Of a DNA stretch of 35,441 nucleotides, positions 27,320-35,393 are shown in pieces. Location of the stretch: positions 1-35,441 of the forward strand of contig JAKLHK010000032.1 in assembly GCA_022710185.1 (NCBI GenBank), written 5' to 3'. The notes beneath the pieces are model-generated. The model was not told the DNA's origin, ran no database searches, and saw only the letters and a program-made list of their open reading frames with translations. The position numbers were made by a program, and so were the translations under genes. Numbering within the stretch: position 1 is the stretch's first letter; each line of letters starts with the position of its first letter. This DNA is from Bacteroidota bacterium. Its GTDB lineage: Bacteria; Bacteroidota; Bacteroidia; Bacteroidales; JAGNHN01.

Positions 27320-28690
27320 TCAATGCATAGCATATTTTGAGTGGTCAATCAGGCCATACGACCTGACCAAGGTCTCAAAAGCGTTAGAACCATACAGCTT
27401 GCATTTGCGTTGACTCTTACGGGTGTAATACTTGATTATACTTATGTTAAGATAGTGTCTGAGTTTACGTTTGGCCATAGCCGGATAGCTAACTCCTTTT
27501 ATATCAAAGTAGTTGATCCAGCCTCGGATTTTAGCATTCAGGCCATCCGCTACTGTTTTGGCATTACTATGTCCGTGCGTACTAAGGAAGTCCTTGATTT
27601 TATCTCGGATACCTTGTTCCGCTCGCTTACTGGGGATTATATTCCAGTACTTGGATTTGCCTCCGTTGTAAATATCCCGATCGTAACGTATCGTGAATGC
27701 GAGAAAATCAAAACTCTCGGTCTTTGCATCAATCTTACGGGTCTTTTTCTCGTTGAGAGTCAGTCCCATCCTTTGTAGCAATTCCTGAAGTTTATTGATT
27801 ATTACATCCGGAAGGGATCTCCCCATAAGCACAAAGTCATCAGCGTACCGCACTATCTTCACTCCGTATTTGTGAAACATACTCCCCATACTGTTGACAT
27901 ATTTGTCAAGCAGATGTAGGTATATGTTGGCAAGTAGTGGCGATATAACCCCTCCCTGTGGCGTGCCCTGTTGATTCTTCCTTCCACTTTTATACTGATT
28001 CCCTTCCTTTACCGGTGCTTTAAGCCATTTGTTTATCAGCTTCAGCATCCGTGGGTCGGTTATCCGTTGCTTCAGTGCTATCTGAAGTTTATCGTGTGGA
28101 ATCGTATCAAAATAGGCACTCAGGTCGGCATCATACACCTCTGTCTTTCCTTCCCTGAGGTTCGTTTTGATGGCCGTTATCGCATCTTTTGAACTGCGTT
28201 CCGGTCTGAATCCGTATGAACTCTCCTGAAAGTCTGCCTCAAATATCGGCTCAAGTATCATTTTACATACTGTCTGTGCTATCCTGTCTTTTACGGTAGG
28301 TATGCCCAATGGGCGTTCCCCTCCGTTGGCCTTAGGAATCATAACCCGCTTCACCGCTTGTGGACGGTAGGATTGTTTGCGTAGTTCTTCACCCAGTTCC
28401 TTTAGATAGGCATCCACTCCGTATCCTTCTACCTCTGCTATGGTCACATTGTCTACTCCGGGGCTTCCCCCGTTTGCTTTCACCTGCTTCCAAGCCTGTC
28501 GTAGCATATACGGTATGAACATCTTGTCATACAACACATAAAACTTAAATCCCTGCTCCTGTTTGGCTTTCTGATATAGTTTCTCCTGAAATGTCTTAAC
28601 CCTTTCCGCATCGGGTATCTCATAGCCTCGTCGCTTGAACAACTCGCTTTGTCCCTCTGCTTTAACGTTCTTGTGATCCATAGGTATCAA
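27320..28690 (-). CDS. ltrA: Group II intron reverse transcriptase/maturase
   Basis: A 456-aa protein that splices and mobilises its host intron. Reverse transcriptase blocks are clear: GGSPGVDNVTI, ERPLGIPTVKDRIAQ, the block with GFRPERSSKDAI, TPQGGVISPLLANIYLHLLD and the catalytic YADD in VRYADDFVLMG. A group II maturase-specific (X) domain follows (GWINYFDIKGVSYPAM). There is no HNH endonuclease domain, so the intron would use single-stranded or nicked targets such as replication forks. The frame is intact with no stop or frameshift, which suggests recent activity. The start may be the ATG at 28690 or the one at 28681. Confidence 0.95.
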   Translation of the reverse strand: MIPMDHKNVKAEGQSELFKRRGYEIPDAERVKTFQEKLYQKAKQEQGFKFYVLYDKMFIPYMLRQAWKQVKANGGSPGVDNVTIAEVEGYGVDAYLKELGEELRKQSYRPQAVKRVMIPKANGGERPLGIPTVKDRIAQTVCKMILEPIFEADFQESSYGFRPERSSKDAITAIKTNLREGKTEVYDADLSAYFDTIPHDKLQIALKQRITDPRMLKLINKWLKAPVKEGNQYKSGRKNQQGTPQGGVISPLLANIYLHLLDKYVNSMGSMFHKYGVKIVRYADDFVLMGRSLPDVIINKLQELLQRMGLTLNEKKTRKIDAKTESFDFLAFTIRYDRDIYNGGKSKYWNIIPSKRAEQGIRDKIKDFLSTHGHSNAKTVADGLNAKIRGWINYFDIKGVSYPAMAKRKLRHYLNISIIKYYTRKSQRKCKLYGSNAFETLVRSYGLIDHSKYAMH

Positions 28691-29142
28691 TTCCGTTGGT
28701 TTTACACTTCATTGAAACATCGTTACAGTAATGCCCCTTCGCTCCTTCCGGTTTTAGCTTTCCGGTTATCATCACTACTATGGGCATATCCGACTCCCTC
28801 AGCGGTAGTTATTCTTTCACTACCCTGGTAGGGTCTCCCACGTTCATGCGCCACCTTTGTAATGCACGCAACACCATCTTACTCCGGGCATCTGCTGGTT
28901 TGCTCTTTGCCATTTCTTCTTCCAGAATAGCAGGTTTCGCCTAATCTGGGAGGTTGACCGATGCCTTAGTGTAACGAAGCCTAACTGATGCAGCTTACAA
29001 TACCGTAACGCCCAAGCTTCACAAAGTTCGTTTCCTTACAGTGTGTTGGGCATACTTCAACCTGAACGGCAAATTGGGTTGTAAGGCTCTTTCATCCTTA
29101 TAGGTGTTTAATTATTTATAGAACGCACGCCTCGTGGCGCAC

Positions 29143-29592
29143 CAGATTTTCACAGAGGTACCAGTGCCTGAAGTTGATAGTACTTGGAGTTATGAGTTAA
29201 GAGTACCTGGAGTGCTGTCCGCTGTCCGCTTCGCGTTTTTCCGCTATTCGCCTATTTTCATTATCATAAAATATACGCCAAAATCGTGGCGGCTATTTCC
29301 AGATAATGCATATAGCCGCCAAAAATTCCAGCCACACCCAGCAGAGGGCACGTTGCTCAGTTACTCGCCGGGAATCCAGCCTATGGCCGTGATAGCGCAA
29401 GTGTCTACTTATGTGAAACAAGGAATTTCCCTTGCATACCACAGCGACCCCGTGACTAAAAATCTAACCCATGTTACCCATAGTCCAAATATTATCAATA
29501 TCTTTAGGTCTGCTTCTTAGACTCTTGATTATCAGACAATGAACACCGTCCGCTAAATGCGAAATATCCGCCATAGGTTCTGATAGCGAAAT
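29143..29592. other. Junction zone between the intron and the AT-rich island
   Basis: No convincing gene. It starts with the right half of the intron target (CAGATTTTCACAGAGG), then CTTGGAGT/CCTGGAGT words and CTGTCCG twice (about 29212-29229), like other intergenic repeats in the window. It includes a perfect hairpin, TGGCGGCTAT (29287-29296) with ATAGCCGCCA (29312-29321). Composition is intermediate between the GC-rich host and the AT-rich island. Confidence 0.55.
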
Positions 29593-29743
29593 GTTATGCA
29601 CAAGCGGAAAAAAGACAACGACACTGTAAATTGACAATGAAAATGACTGTTATTGACTGAAAGAAAAATGAATTTGCCGACACTCAAGCCGACACAATGT
29701 TTTTTAAAAATTTTCCCACCGCACATTTTTTTAATACAATTTT
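29593..29743. repeat. Left imperfect inverted repeat of the AT-rich island
   Basis: Three blocks recur in inverted order at 35054-35197: GTTATGCACAAGCGG (29593-29607; 13 of 15 match), CTGTTATTG (29647-29655; exact) and ATTTTTTTAATACAATTTT (29725-29743; 19 of 19). The spacings between blocks are nearly the same on both sides. Confidence 0.75.
29665..29683 (+). repeat. Direct repeat flanking the island operon, left copy
   Basis: AAAATGAATTTGCCGACAC here and AAAATGAATTTGCCAACAC at 34951-34969 (18 of 19 match). A second direct repeat, TTTGCCAACACACA, lies at 29822-29835 and 34959-34972. These words bracket the four-gene operon in the same orientation. Confidence 0.7.
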
Positions 29744-29866
29744 ATTGCCTGCCCACATTGGCACATTGTCTTATGCCCCGACACACGAAGCCAACCCTTC
29801 AGCAAAAGCCAAAGAGCCAATTTTGCCAACACACAGAATAATGTTGAAAACTTTTATAAAATATTT

Positions 29867-29902
29867 TTGATTTATTAAAAGTAAATTGACTATCTTTGTC
29901 AA
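29867..29902 (+). promoter_or_regulatory. Promoter and probable self-regulatory operator of the XRE gene
   Basis: TTG (29867-29869), 21 bp, then TATCTTTG (29891-29898). The inverted repeat TTGAC-N7-GTCAA (29886-29902) sits exactly over the -7 box. Controller proteins of restriction-modification systems bind GAC/GTC-type inverted repeats at their own promoters, so the XRE protein may repress or tune its own operon here. Confidence 0.7.
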
Positions 29903-29918
29903 GACAAATAATTCAAGA

Positions 29919-30221
29919 ATGAAAACTATAGGTGAAATAATTAGAGGTCACAGAGAAGAAAAGGGAATGCTTTTAAGACAATTAGCGGCATTATTGGAAA
30001 TTGACTCTGCCATTCTTAGTAAAATTGAAAGAGGAGAGCGAAAAGCAACCAAAGAGCAGATAATAAAAATCGCTGACATTCTTGGTATTAAGCAAAATGA
30101 AATGCTGATTCAATATTTAAGCGAAAAAATCGCTTATGAAATTGCTGATGAAGAAACAGCAAAGCAAGTTTTAAAAGTAGCAGAAAAGAAAGTTGATTAC
30201 ATTAAAAATAATCGCAAATGA
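29919..30221 (+). CDS. XRE-family regulator, possible controller protein
   Basis: A 100-aa protein with an N-terminal helix-turn-helix of the XRE/Cro type (about residues 5-60; LRQLAALLEIDSAILSKIER is the core) and a charged C-terminal helix. It is small like the C proteins that time expression of restriction-modification genes. The ATG at 29919 is chosen over a TTG at 29886 that lies inside the operator. Its stop overlaps the next ATG by 4 bp, so it is coupled to the restriction-modification gene. The AT-rich codon use contrasts with the GC-rich genes to the left. Confidence 0.87.
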   Translation: MKTIGEIIRGHREEKGMLLRQLAALLEIDSAILSKIERGERKATKEQIIKIADILGIKQNEMLIQYLSEKIAYEIADEETAKQVLKVAEKKVDYIKNNRK

Positions 30222-33200
30222 CAACAGAAAACATCAAGACTTTGATTACCCTCTTGGGTTTTATCTCTGAAGATAAAAAAGGGAATATTTGGGCAAAAAA
30301 GTATTCTAATTATGATAATTATACCATTACGCTCGATTTTGAGAAATCGTCTATCAACTATGGAGACAAAATTCAGAAGGGAGACGATACAACCTCAAAT
30401 TTCAGCAGTGATGAAAACTTTGTTGTTCTTGATTGTATTGACAGACTACTTACAAAAGGTTACAAACCACAAGACCTGACACTTGAAAAGAAATGGAAAC
30501 TCGGACGAAGTGCCAAAAGTGGAAAAGCCGATATAAATGTTACCGATGGAAAGACTGGTAAAACCGTTATGATTATTGAATGTAAAACATGGGGAACAGA
30601 ATTTGAAAAGGAAAAAGAACGAATGCGTGAAAATGGGGGACAATTATTTTCGTATTTCCAACAAGATAAAGCAACTCGATTTCTTTGTTTATATGCAAGT
30701 TGCGTAAGTGAAGACTTGATGCACAAAGGTAAATTTGTTGATTATAAAAACGCAATTATAAAAGTTGAGGATTCGTTAGAAGAAATTGAGAAACAACGAG
30801 AAGACGATGAAAAAATAATTACCTATCAAAAAGCTTCAACAATTGAGGATTCTTTAAAAGTATGGGAACGCAAACAAAAAAAAGAATTCCAAACTAAAGG
30901 GATTTTCGAAGAGGAAATTGAGCCATACAATCCTGGGTTTATTCCGCTTAAAGTTGCTGAATTGAAAGAATTCAATCAATATGATTCAAAAAAAGAATAT
31001 AATGAATTTGAAGAAATATTAAGACACAACAATATTTCTGACCGTTCAAATGCCTTCAACAGATTTATTTCACTTGTCTTAGCGAAACTTAGAGATGAAG
31101 AAATAAATTTCAATAAAATTGCTGATTTTCAATTTAAAGATGGTATTGATGATAACGAAACAATTATTGAAAAATTACAATCTTTATATACTGATGCAAT
31201 GTATCATTATCTTGGAGAGTCTGTTACTAATTATACACTCGACCAAATTGAAAATATCATTAGTCATTTTCCAAGGCAAACAGCAAAAGAAGATTTAAAA
31301 AGAATTTATAAAGAATTAAAATTCTATACAAATAATGAATTTTCATTCAAAGAAATTTACAACAAAGAATTATTTGACCAAAATGCAAAAGTCGTTATTG
31401 AAATTGTAAAAAGGTTACAAGGGTTTCGCTTTAAATACAATGCAAAAGCCCAATTCCTTGGAGATTTCTTTGAAGATATGCTAGAAAGTGGGTTTAAGCA
31501 AAGTGAAGGACAGTTTTTTACACCTACACCAATTGCAAAATTTATAGTATCGGCAATGCCTTTGCAAGAAATCATTGAAAGAAAAATTGGTGAAAAGGAA
31601 TCTAATATTTTGCCTTGTATTATTGATTATGCTTGTGGAAGCGGACACTTTATTACTGAATCAATTGAAGCTCTTCAAGATATTTTACAAGATTTAAAAG
31701 ATGAACAGCATGAGAAAATTCAAGAATATAAAAAATCTACAGAATGGGCAGAATCCTTTATTTGCGGAATTGAAAAGGATTACCGTTTAGCTCGTACAAG
31801 TAAGGTTGCCTGTTATATGCATGGTGATGGTAAAGCAAAAATTATTTTTGGCGATGGTTTAGAAAATCACTTTGAAAAACTACCTGATGCAGTAAAAAAC
31901 GGAAATAATTTCTTGGGTTTTGACATTTTAGTGGCTAACCCACCTTATACCATAAAAGATTTTAAAAAGCATTTAAATAAAGATAAGTTGCCTGTATATG
32001 AACTTCTACCAAGCATTAGCGATGATAGCGATGATATTGAAGTTCTATTTGTTGAACGTACAAAGCAACTTTTAAAAGATGGCGGTTTTGCAGGAATATT
32101 TCTACCAAGTACCATTTTGAACAGTACAGGCACTTATACTAAGGCAAGAGAAATTATTTTAAAATTTTTCGAAATAAAAGGTATAGTCGAATTTGGAAGC
32201 AATACATTTAGTGCTACGAGTGCCAATACAATTGTTCTATTTATGAAAAGGCGTAGCGTTGATTTTTCAATAAATTGCCTTTACATTGCTGAAGACTTAA
32301 TATTAGGTAAAGACTCAGAGCGAAAAGAAGATTTCATTGATAGCCATAAGCTACTACAGAACTATGCAGGTATTTTAGGAATTAGTATTACCGATTATAA
32401 AACTCTTTTGAAACGCAAACCATCTCAAGAACTTGAAAAAGCAGAATATTACCAGAATTATAAAAAATGGTTTGATGATTTAACAGAAGTAAAGAATTGG
32501 AGGAAAGGCAAGAACTATGAGAAGCTGACCAAAGAACAAAGGGACAAATATATTACTGACTGGTTTTTTGATGAAGTTTTAGAAATTGAAAAGGAGAAGT
32601 TTTATTACTTCTTGCTCTCGCACAAACAAATTGGAAAACCAGCAAAAGGAAACAAGAAATCCAACATAGAATTAATCCCTCAACAAACACTTCTTATTAA
32701 ATCTGGAAAAGACAGTGAAACACAGAAGGCGTTTCTTGGCTATTCATTTAGCGACCGTAGGGGATATAAAGGTTTGGATATGAAAAAGGATAACGAAGGA
32801 ATTGAGTTAACAAAATTATATGATAGTCAAAACTTGCGTAATCCTGAAAAAGTCAATACTTATATTTATAGTGCATTCAAAGAAGAATCTATAAATATTC
32901 CTTATGAGCTAAAGGAACATATTAAGGTTGTTTCTTTGATTGATTTATTTGACTTCATTAGAATATCTTTTGAAAAGCAAATAAATACTTCAAAATCAAA
33001 GAAAGTCGAGTTCATAAGCCAGTATGAATCAAAAACACTTGGTGGTTTAGTTGATTTCCAGAGTGGTCTTTGGACAGGGAAAAAACCACCATACACAAAG
33101 GTCAATGTTATCAGAAACACAAATTTTAGATTAAATAATGGTAAGTTAGATTTTAACGACATTGCAGAAATTGAAGTTGAGAAAAAACAACTTTCAACAA

Positions 33201-33610
33201 GGACACTTGAATATGGCGATATTATCTTAGAGAAATCTGGTGGTAGTGATACCCAAGCAATCGGTAGAGTAGTATTTTTTGAAGAAAAGAGCGGTCAATA
33301 TTCATTTAGTAATTTCTGTGCAAGAATTAGAGTTAAAGACAAGAAAAAGATTAATCCAGTTTATCTATGGCTTGCTTTGCATGACTTTTACAGGAAAGGC
33401 GGTACTGAAGCATTGCAAAACGGAATTCGTCTTTTAAACATTGATTTTGAGGGTTACAAGAACATAAAAATTCCTGTACCGCCTTTAGAAATCCAAAACA
33501 AAATTGAAAAAGAAATCCAAAAGATTGAAAAGAAAGAAGCTGAAGGAAATATCTCAATGGATAAAGCAGAACAACTTAAATTAGAAATTTTTAAAGAGTG
33601 CATAAAATGA
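30218..33610 (+). CDS. Single-chain restriction-methyltransferase-specificity protein (Type IIG-like)
   Basis: A 1130-aa fusion. The N-terminus is a PD-(D/E)XK nuclease of the HsdR-N kind: Asp105 (GKADINV), E121-C-K123 and a QxxxY motif (Gln142-Tyr146). The middle is an N6-adenine methyltransferase of HsdM type with motif I D470-YACGSGHF and motif IV N574-P-P-Y577. The C-terminus (about 950-1120) is one HsdS-like target recognition domain with IPVPPLEIQNKIEKEIQKIE as the conserved helix. No helicase domain is present, which excludes a classical type I enzyme and fits a type IIG/IIC enzyme that cuts near its site. The AT-rich composition suggests transfer. It overlaps both neighbours by 4 bp. 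Confidence 0.9.
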   Translation: MTTENIKTLITLLGFISEDKKGNIWAKKYSNYDNYTITLDFEKSSINYGDKIQKGDDTTSNFSSDENFVVLDCIDRLLTKGYKPQDLTLEKKWKLGRSAKSGKADINVTDGKTGKTVMIIECKTWGTEFEKEKERMRENGGQLFSYFQQDKATRFLCLYASCVSEDLMHKGKFVDYKNAIIKVEDSLEEIEKQREDDEKIITYQKASTIEDSLKVWERKQKKEFQTKGIFEEEIEPYNPGFIPLKVAELKEFNQYDSKKEYNEFEEILRHNNISDRSNAFNRFISLVLAKLRDEEINFNKIADFQFKDGIDDNETIIEKLQSLYTDAMYHYLGESVTNYTLDQIENIISHFPRQTAKEDLKRIYKELKFYTNNEFSFKEIYNKELFDQNAKVVIEIVKRLQGFRFKYNAKAQFLGDFFEDMLESGFKQSEGQFFTPTPIAKFIVSAMPLQEIIERKIGEKESNILPCIIDYACGSGHFITESIEALQDILQDLKDEQHEKIQEYKKSTEWAESFICGIEKDYRLARTSKVACYMHGDGKAKIIFGDGLENHFEKLPDAVKNGNNFLGFDILVANPPYTIKDFKKHLNKDKLPVYELLPSISDDSDDIEVLFVERTKQLLKDGGFAGIFLPSTILNSTGTYTKAREIILKFFEIKGIVEFGSNTFSATSANTIVLFMKRRSVDFSINCLYIAEDLILGKDSERKEDFIDSHKLLQNYAGILGISITDYKTLLKRKPSQELEKAEYYQNYKKWFDDLTEVKNWRKGKNYEKLTKEQRDKYITDWFFDEVLEIEKEKFYYFLLSHKQIGKPAKGNKKSNIELIPQQTLLIKSGKDSETQKAFLGYSFSDRRGYKGLDMKKDNEGIELTKLYDSQNLRNPEKVNTYIYSAFKEESINIPYELKEHIKVVSLIDLFDFIRISFEKQINTSKSKKVEFISQYESKTLGGLVDFQSGLWTGKKPPYTKVNVIRNTNFRLNNGKLDFNDIAEIEVEKKQLSTRTLEYGDIILEKSGGSDTQAIGRVVFFEEKSGQYSFSNFCARIRVKDKKKINPVYLWLALHDFYRKGGTEALQNGIRLLNIDFEGYKNIKIPVPPLEIQNKIEKEIQKIEKKEAEGNISMDKAEQLKLEIFKECIK

Positions 33611-34068
33611 TTGGAATAGCAATTTACCTATTTGTATTTCTTGCAGGCTTAATTGGTGCAACTGTTGCCATGTATAGTGGTGCTTTGCCTGAATGGGTTA
33701 TGAATTACAAACTTGTATTTACTTGTTGTCTATGTGGCGGTTTTGGTGGCATTTTGTATTGTTTGCGTGGTGTATATCTAAATTACAGTGTCAAAAAATC
33801 ATTCACAAGTGAATGGTTTCCTTGGTATATAATTCGACCATTCGTCAGTATTCTTACTGGCGGTGTTAGTTTTCTGTTTCTGAAAGCAGGTTTACTTGTT
33901 TTAGAAGCCCAAAGTTCCGAGACTTCAACTCATTTGGGATTTTACGCTTTGGCTTTTATTGCCGGTTTGAATGTTGACAAATTTGTATCAAAAATTGAAG
34001 ATATTGCCCAAGCTACTTGGGGTATTGAAAAATCGAGAACAGCTAAAGATAATAAAGACGAAAAATAA
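33607..34068 (+). CDS. Four-helix membrane protein of unknown function
   Basis: A 153-aa protein not recognised from any named family. Predicted helices are at about residues 3-22, 35-54, 74-98 and 108-122, followed by a charged C-terminal tail that should be cytosolic (KFVSKIEDIAQATWGIEKSR). The ATG at 33607 overlaps the stop of the restriction gene (ATGA); a GTG at 33598 is also in frame but less likely. The tight coupling suggests it works with the restriction enzyme or with the following hydrolase. A pore-forming or membrane-sensing role is conceivable but unproven. Confidence 0.75.
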   Translation: MIGIAIYLFVFLAGLIGATVAMYSGALPEWVMNYKLVFTCCLCGGFGGILYCLRGVYLNYSVKKSFTSEWFPWYIIRPFVSILTGGVSFLFLKAGLLVLEAQSSETSTHLGFYALAFIAGLNVDKFVSKIEDIAQATWGIEKSRTAKDNKDEK

Positions 34069-34075
34069 GAATGTA

Positions 34076-34957
34076 ATGGGAAATAAACTTGAAATCGTAT
34101 TTTGGGATGTGCAACATGGTCATTGCACCTATCTAAAAACTCCTAATGGAAGACATATTTTAATTGATTTAGGAATTGGTTCCTATGATGATAAAAACGC
34201 AACATTTAGCCCAATACTCCATTTGAAAAACAATTGGCATGTTCGACAACTTGACTACGTTGGTGTAACTCATCCACATCTTGACCACATAGATGATATT
34301 CTCAATTTTGATGAAGTAAGCCCAAAAGTTTTTTGCAGACCTACTCAAATATCAAACGCTGAAGTTATGGAAGGAGTAAGAGAACAAGACAGACCAAAAT
34401 TTGAGAAATATTGCGAGATTAACAATAGATATAACGAGCCAATACCTGATGACAGCCCTAATAATATTCGGAATGAAGATAATTGGGGTGGAGTAAAAGT
34501 TCAGATATTCTCACCAACTTCCTGTGATACTAATAAATTTAATAACCATAGCATTGTTTATGTTTTTGAATATTTAAGAACAAAAATTGTTATACCAGGA
34601 GATAATGAGAAATGTTCTCTTGAAGAATTATTGAAACTGACATCGTTTAAAGATGCAGTAAGAAATTCAGAAATATTATTAGCTCCCCATCATGGAAGAG
34701 AAAATGGTTTTTACACTGAATTTGTTGACTTAGTAAATCCATTATTAACCGTTGTTTCAGACGGCAGATTCTGCGATACAAGTGCAAATGGACGATATTC
34801 AGCAAAAAGCAGAGGATGGGATGTTTGGAAAAAAAACAAAGGAGAATTTATTAATCGAAAGTGTTTAACAACAAACTCTGACGGTGAAGTTTTTGCAACA
34901 ATTGAACCTTCATCGGATGAAAAGTACAAAAGTATTCTAAATGTATCCATAAAATGA
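34076..34957 (+). CDS. ComEC-like metallo-beta-lactamase-fold protein
   Basis: A 293-aa cytosolic protein with the metal-binding H66-P-H68-L-D70-H71 motif, Asp31, Asp176 (IVIPGDNEK) and H205-H206 (APHHGREN), plus the NNHSIVYVFEY strand. This arrangement resembles the hydrolase domain of the ComEC/Rec2 competence proteins, which in other members acts as a DNA nuclease, but there are no membrane helices here. The ATG at 34076 is 7 bp after the membrane protein stop; the longer open frame from 33971 overlaps that gene. It is the last gene of the operon. Likely a phosphodiesterase or nuclease; the substrate is unknown. Confidence 0.83.
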   Translation: MGNKLEIVFWDVQHGHCTYLKTPNGRHILIDLGIGSYDDKNATFSPILHLKNNWHVRQLDYVGVTHPHLDHIDDILNFDEVSPKVFCRPTQISNAEVMEGVREQDRPKFEKYCEINNRYNEPIPDDSPNNIRNEDNWGGVKVQIFSPTSCDTNKFNNHSIVYVFEYLRTKIVIPGDNEKCSLEELLKLTSFKDAVRNSEILLAPHHGRENGFYTEFVDLVNPLLTVVSDGRFCDTSANGRYSAKSRGWDVWKKNKGEFINRKCLTTNSDGEVFATIEPSSDEKYKSILNVSIK

Positions 34958-34972
34958 ATTTGCCAACACACA
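34951..34972 (+). repeat. Direct repeats flanking the island operon, right copies
   Basis: AAAATGAATTTGCCAACAC (34951-34969) and TTTGCCAACACACA (34959-34972) repeat words seen before the operon at 29665-29683 and 29822-29835. The first word includes the stop codon of the last gene. Confidence 0.65.
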
Positions 34973-35040
34973 AAAGCATACACATTTTGCAGCCGCTAAA
35001 CCAAACACACGAGCCAAAGCTGCAAAAAGAGTATGCTTTT
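34972..35040 (+). terminator. Large hairpin after the island operon
   Basis: Arms at 34972-34993 and 35019-35040 pair at 20 of 22 positions, with a 25-base loop and a short T-run at the end of the right arm. It begins 14 bp after the last stop codon and may end the transcript, or it may be part of the mobile-unit structure. Confidence 0.65.
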
Positions 35041-35053
35041 CATCAGCCCGAGA

Positions 35054-35197
35054 AAAATTGTATTAAAAAAATCGCCTTCCCTTCTAAAAATTTAAAAACG
35101 CTGACACACAAGCCAACGACTGATAAAAAAATATGACAATAACAGCAGAAATGAAACGACATAACTACCTGACAGACAAGAACCGCCAGTGCATAAC
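35054..35197. repeat. Right imperfect inverted repeat of the AT-rich island
   Basis: From inside to outside: AAAATTGTATTAAAAAAAT (35054-35072), CAATAACAG (35137-35145) and CCGCCAGTGCATAAC (35183-35197). These are the reverse complements of the three left blocks at nearly equal spacing (0, about 53 and about 128 bases from the outer end). Confidence 0.75.
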
Positions 35198-35198
35198 A

Positions 35199-35311
35199 GG
35201 CGGTATATTTTATTGCCGAGATAGTGCGGGTTTCAGCGTTTCTGCATCTAATAAACTTTCGTATAACTTGACAGTGAAGTGCTTCGAAATCGGCAACAAA
35301 AACATACCGCC
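35199..35311. repeat. 113-bp imperfect palindrome abutting the island
   Basis: Left arm 35199-35219 starts GGCGGTAT and ends TTGCCGA; right arm 35290-35311 is its near-exact inverse (TCGGCAA to ATACCGCC), differing by one substitution and a small A/T indel. The arms enclose about 70 bp. GTTGAAC at 35318-35324 fits the integron core pattern GTTRRRY and GCATAAC at 35191-35197 nearly fits RYYYAAC, so an attC-like or REP-like fold is possible. Confidence 0.6.
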
Positions 35312-35326
35312 AATCCGTTGAACGAA

Positions 35327-35389
35327 AGCGCCTGAGGCGCTAACCTTTCTCTGAAACGAACGTAAGGTATAGATCACCAATACCTTACG
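35327..35389. promoter_or_regulatory. Two hairpins before the truncated last gene
   Basis: AGCGCC-TGA-GGCGCT (35327-35341), then a perfect inverted repeat CGTAAGGTAT-N9-ATACCTTACG (35361-35389) that ends 4 bp before an ATG. The second could be an operator, attenuator or recombination site for the gene that follows. Confidence 0.5.
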
Positions 35390-35393
35390 ACCC

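Larger units (their letters stand above)
27208..29142 (-). mobile_element. Complete group II intron
   Basis: A retroelement of about 1.94 kb on the minus strand. The 5' end at 29142 starts GTGCGCC, matching the GUGYG consensus, and the 3' end at 27208 ends CTAC (an AY end). Domain V is recognisable at about 27284-27253 (AGCCGTATGCGGG paired with CCGCACGTACGGTTT), followed by a G/C-rich domain VI stem. The region 28691-29142 holds the 5' ribozyme domains and no gene. The boundaries are supported because joining the flanks yields one continuous repeat sequence, and because CAGATT at 28948-28943 (candidate EBS1) is complementary to the last six bases of the 5' exon, AATCTG. The intron encodes its own reverse transcriptase. 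Confidence 0.9.

Noticed and set aside
28691..29142. Possible separate small gene upstream of the reverse transcriptase
   Set aside because: This is the 5' ribozyme part of the intron, bounded by the GTGCGCC end; the short frames there are incidental.
29134..29520. Open frame of 128 codons to the right of the intron
   Set aside because: It begins inside the intron 5' end and runs through intergenic repeat words, so it is a chance frame created by the insertion.
30218..33610. Classical type I restriction system or a BREX-type methylase
   Set aside because: There is no helicase motor, no separate specificity gene and no other BREX gene, and the nuclease domain is fused at the N-terminus.
34954..35321. 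Two short open frames (about 60 codons each) after the MBL gene
   Set aside because: They lie over the large hairpin, the inverted repeat and the palindrome and have no protein-like pattern.
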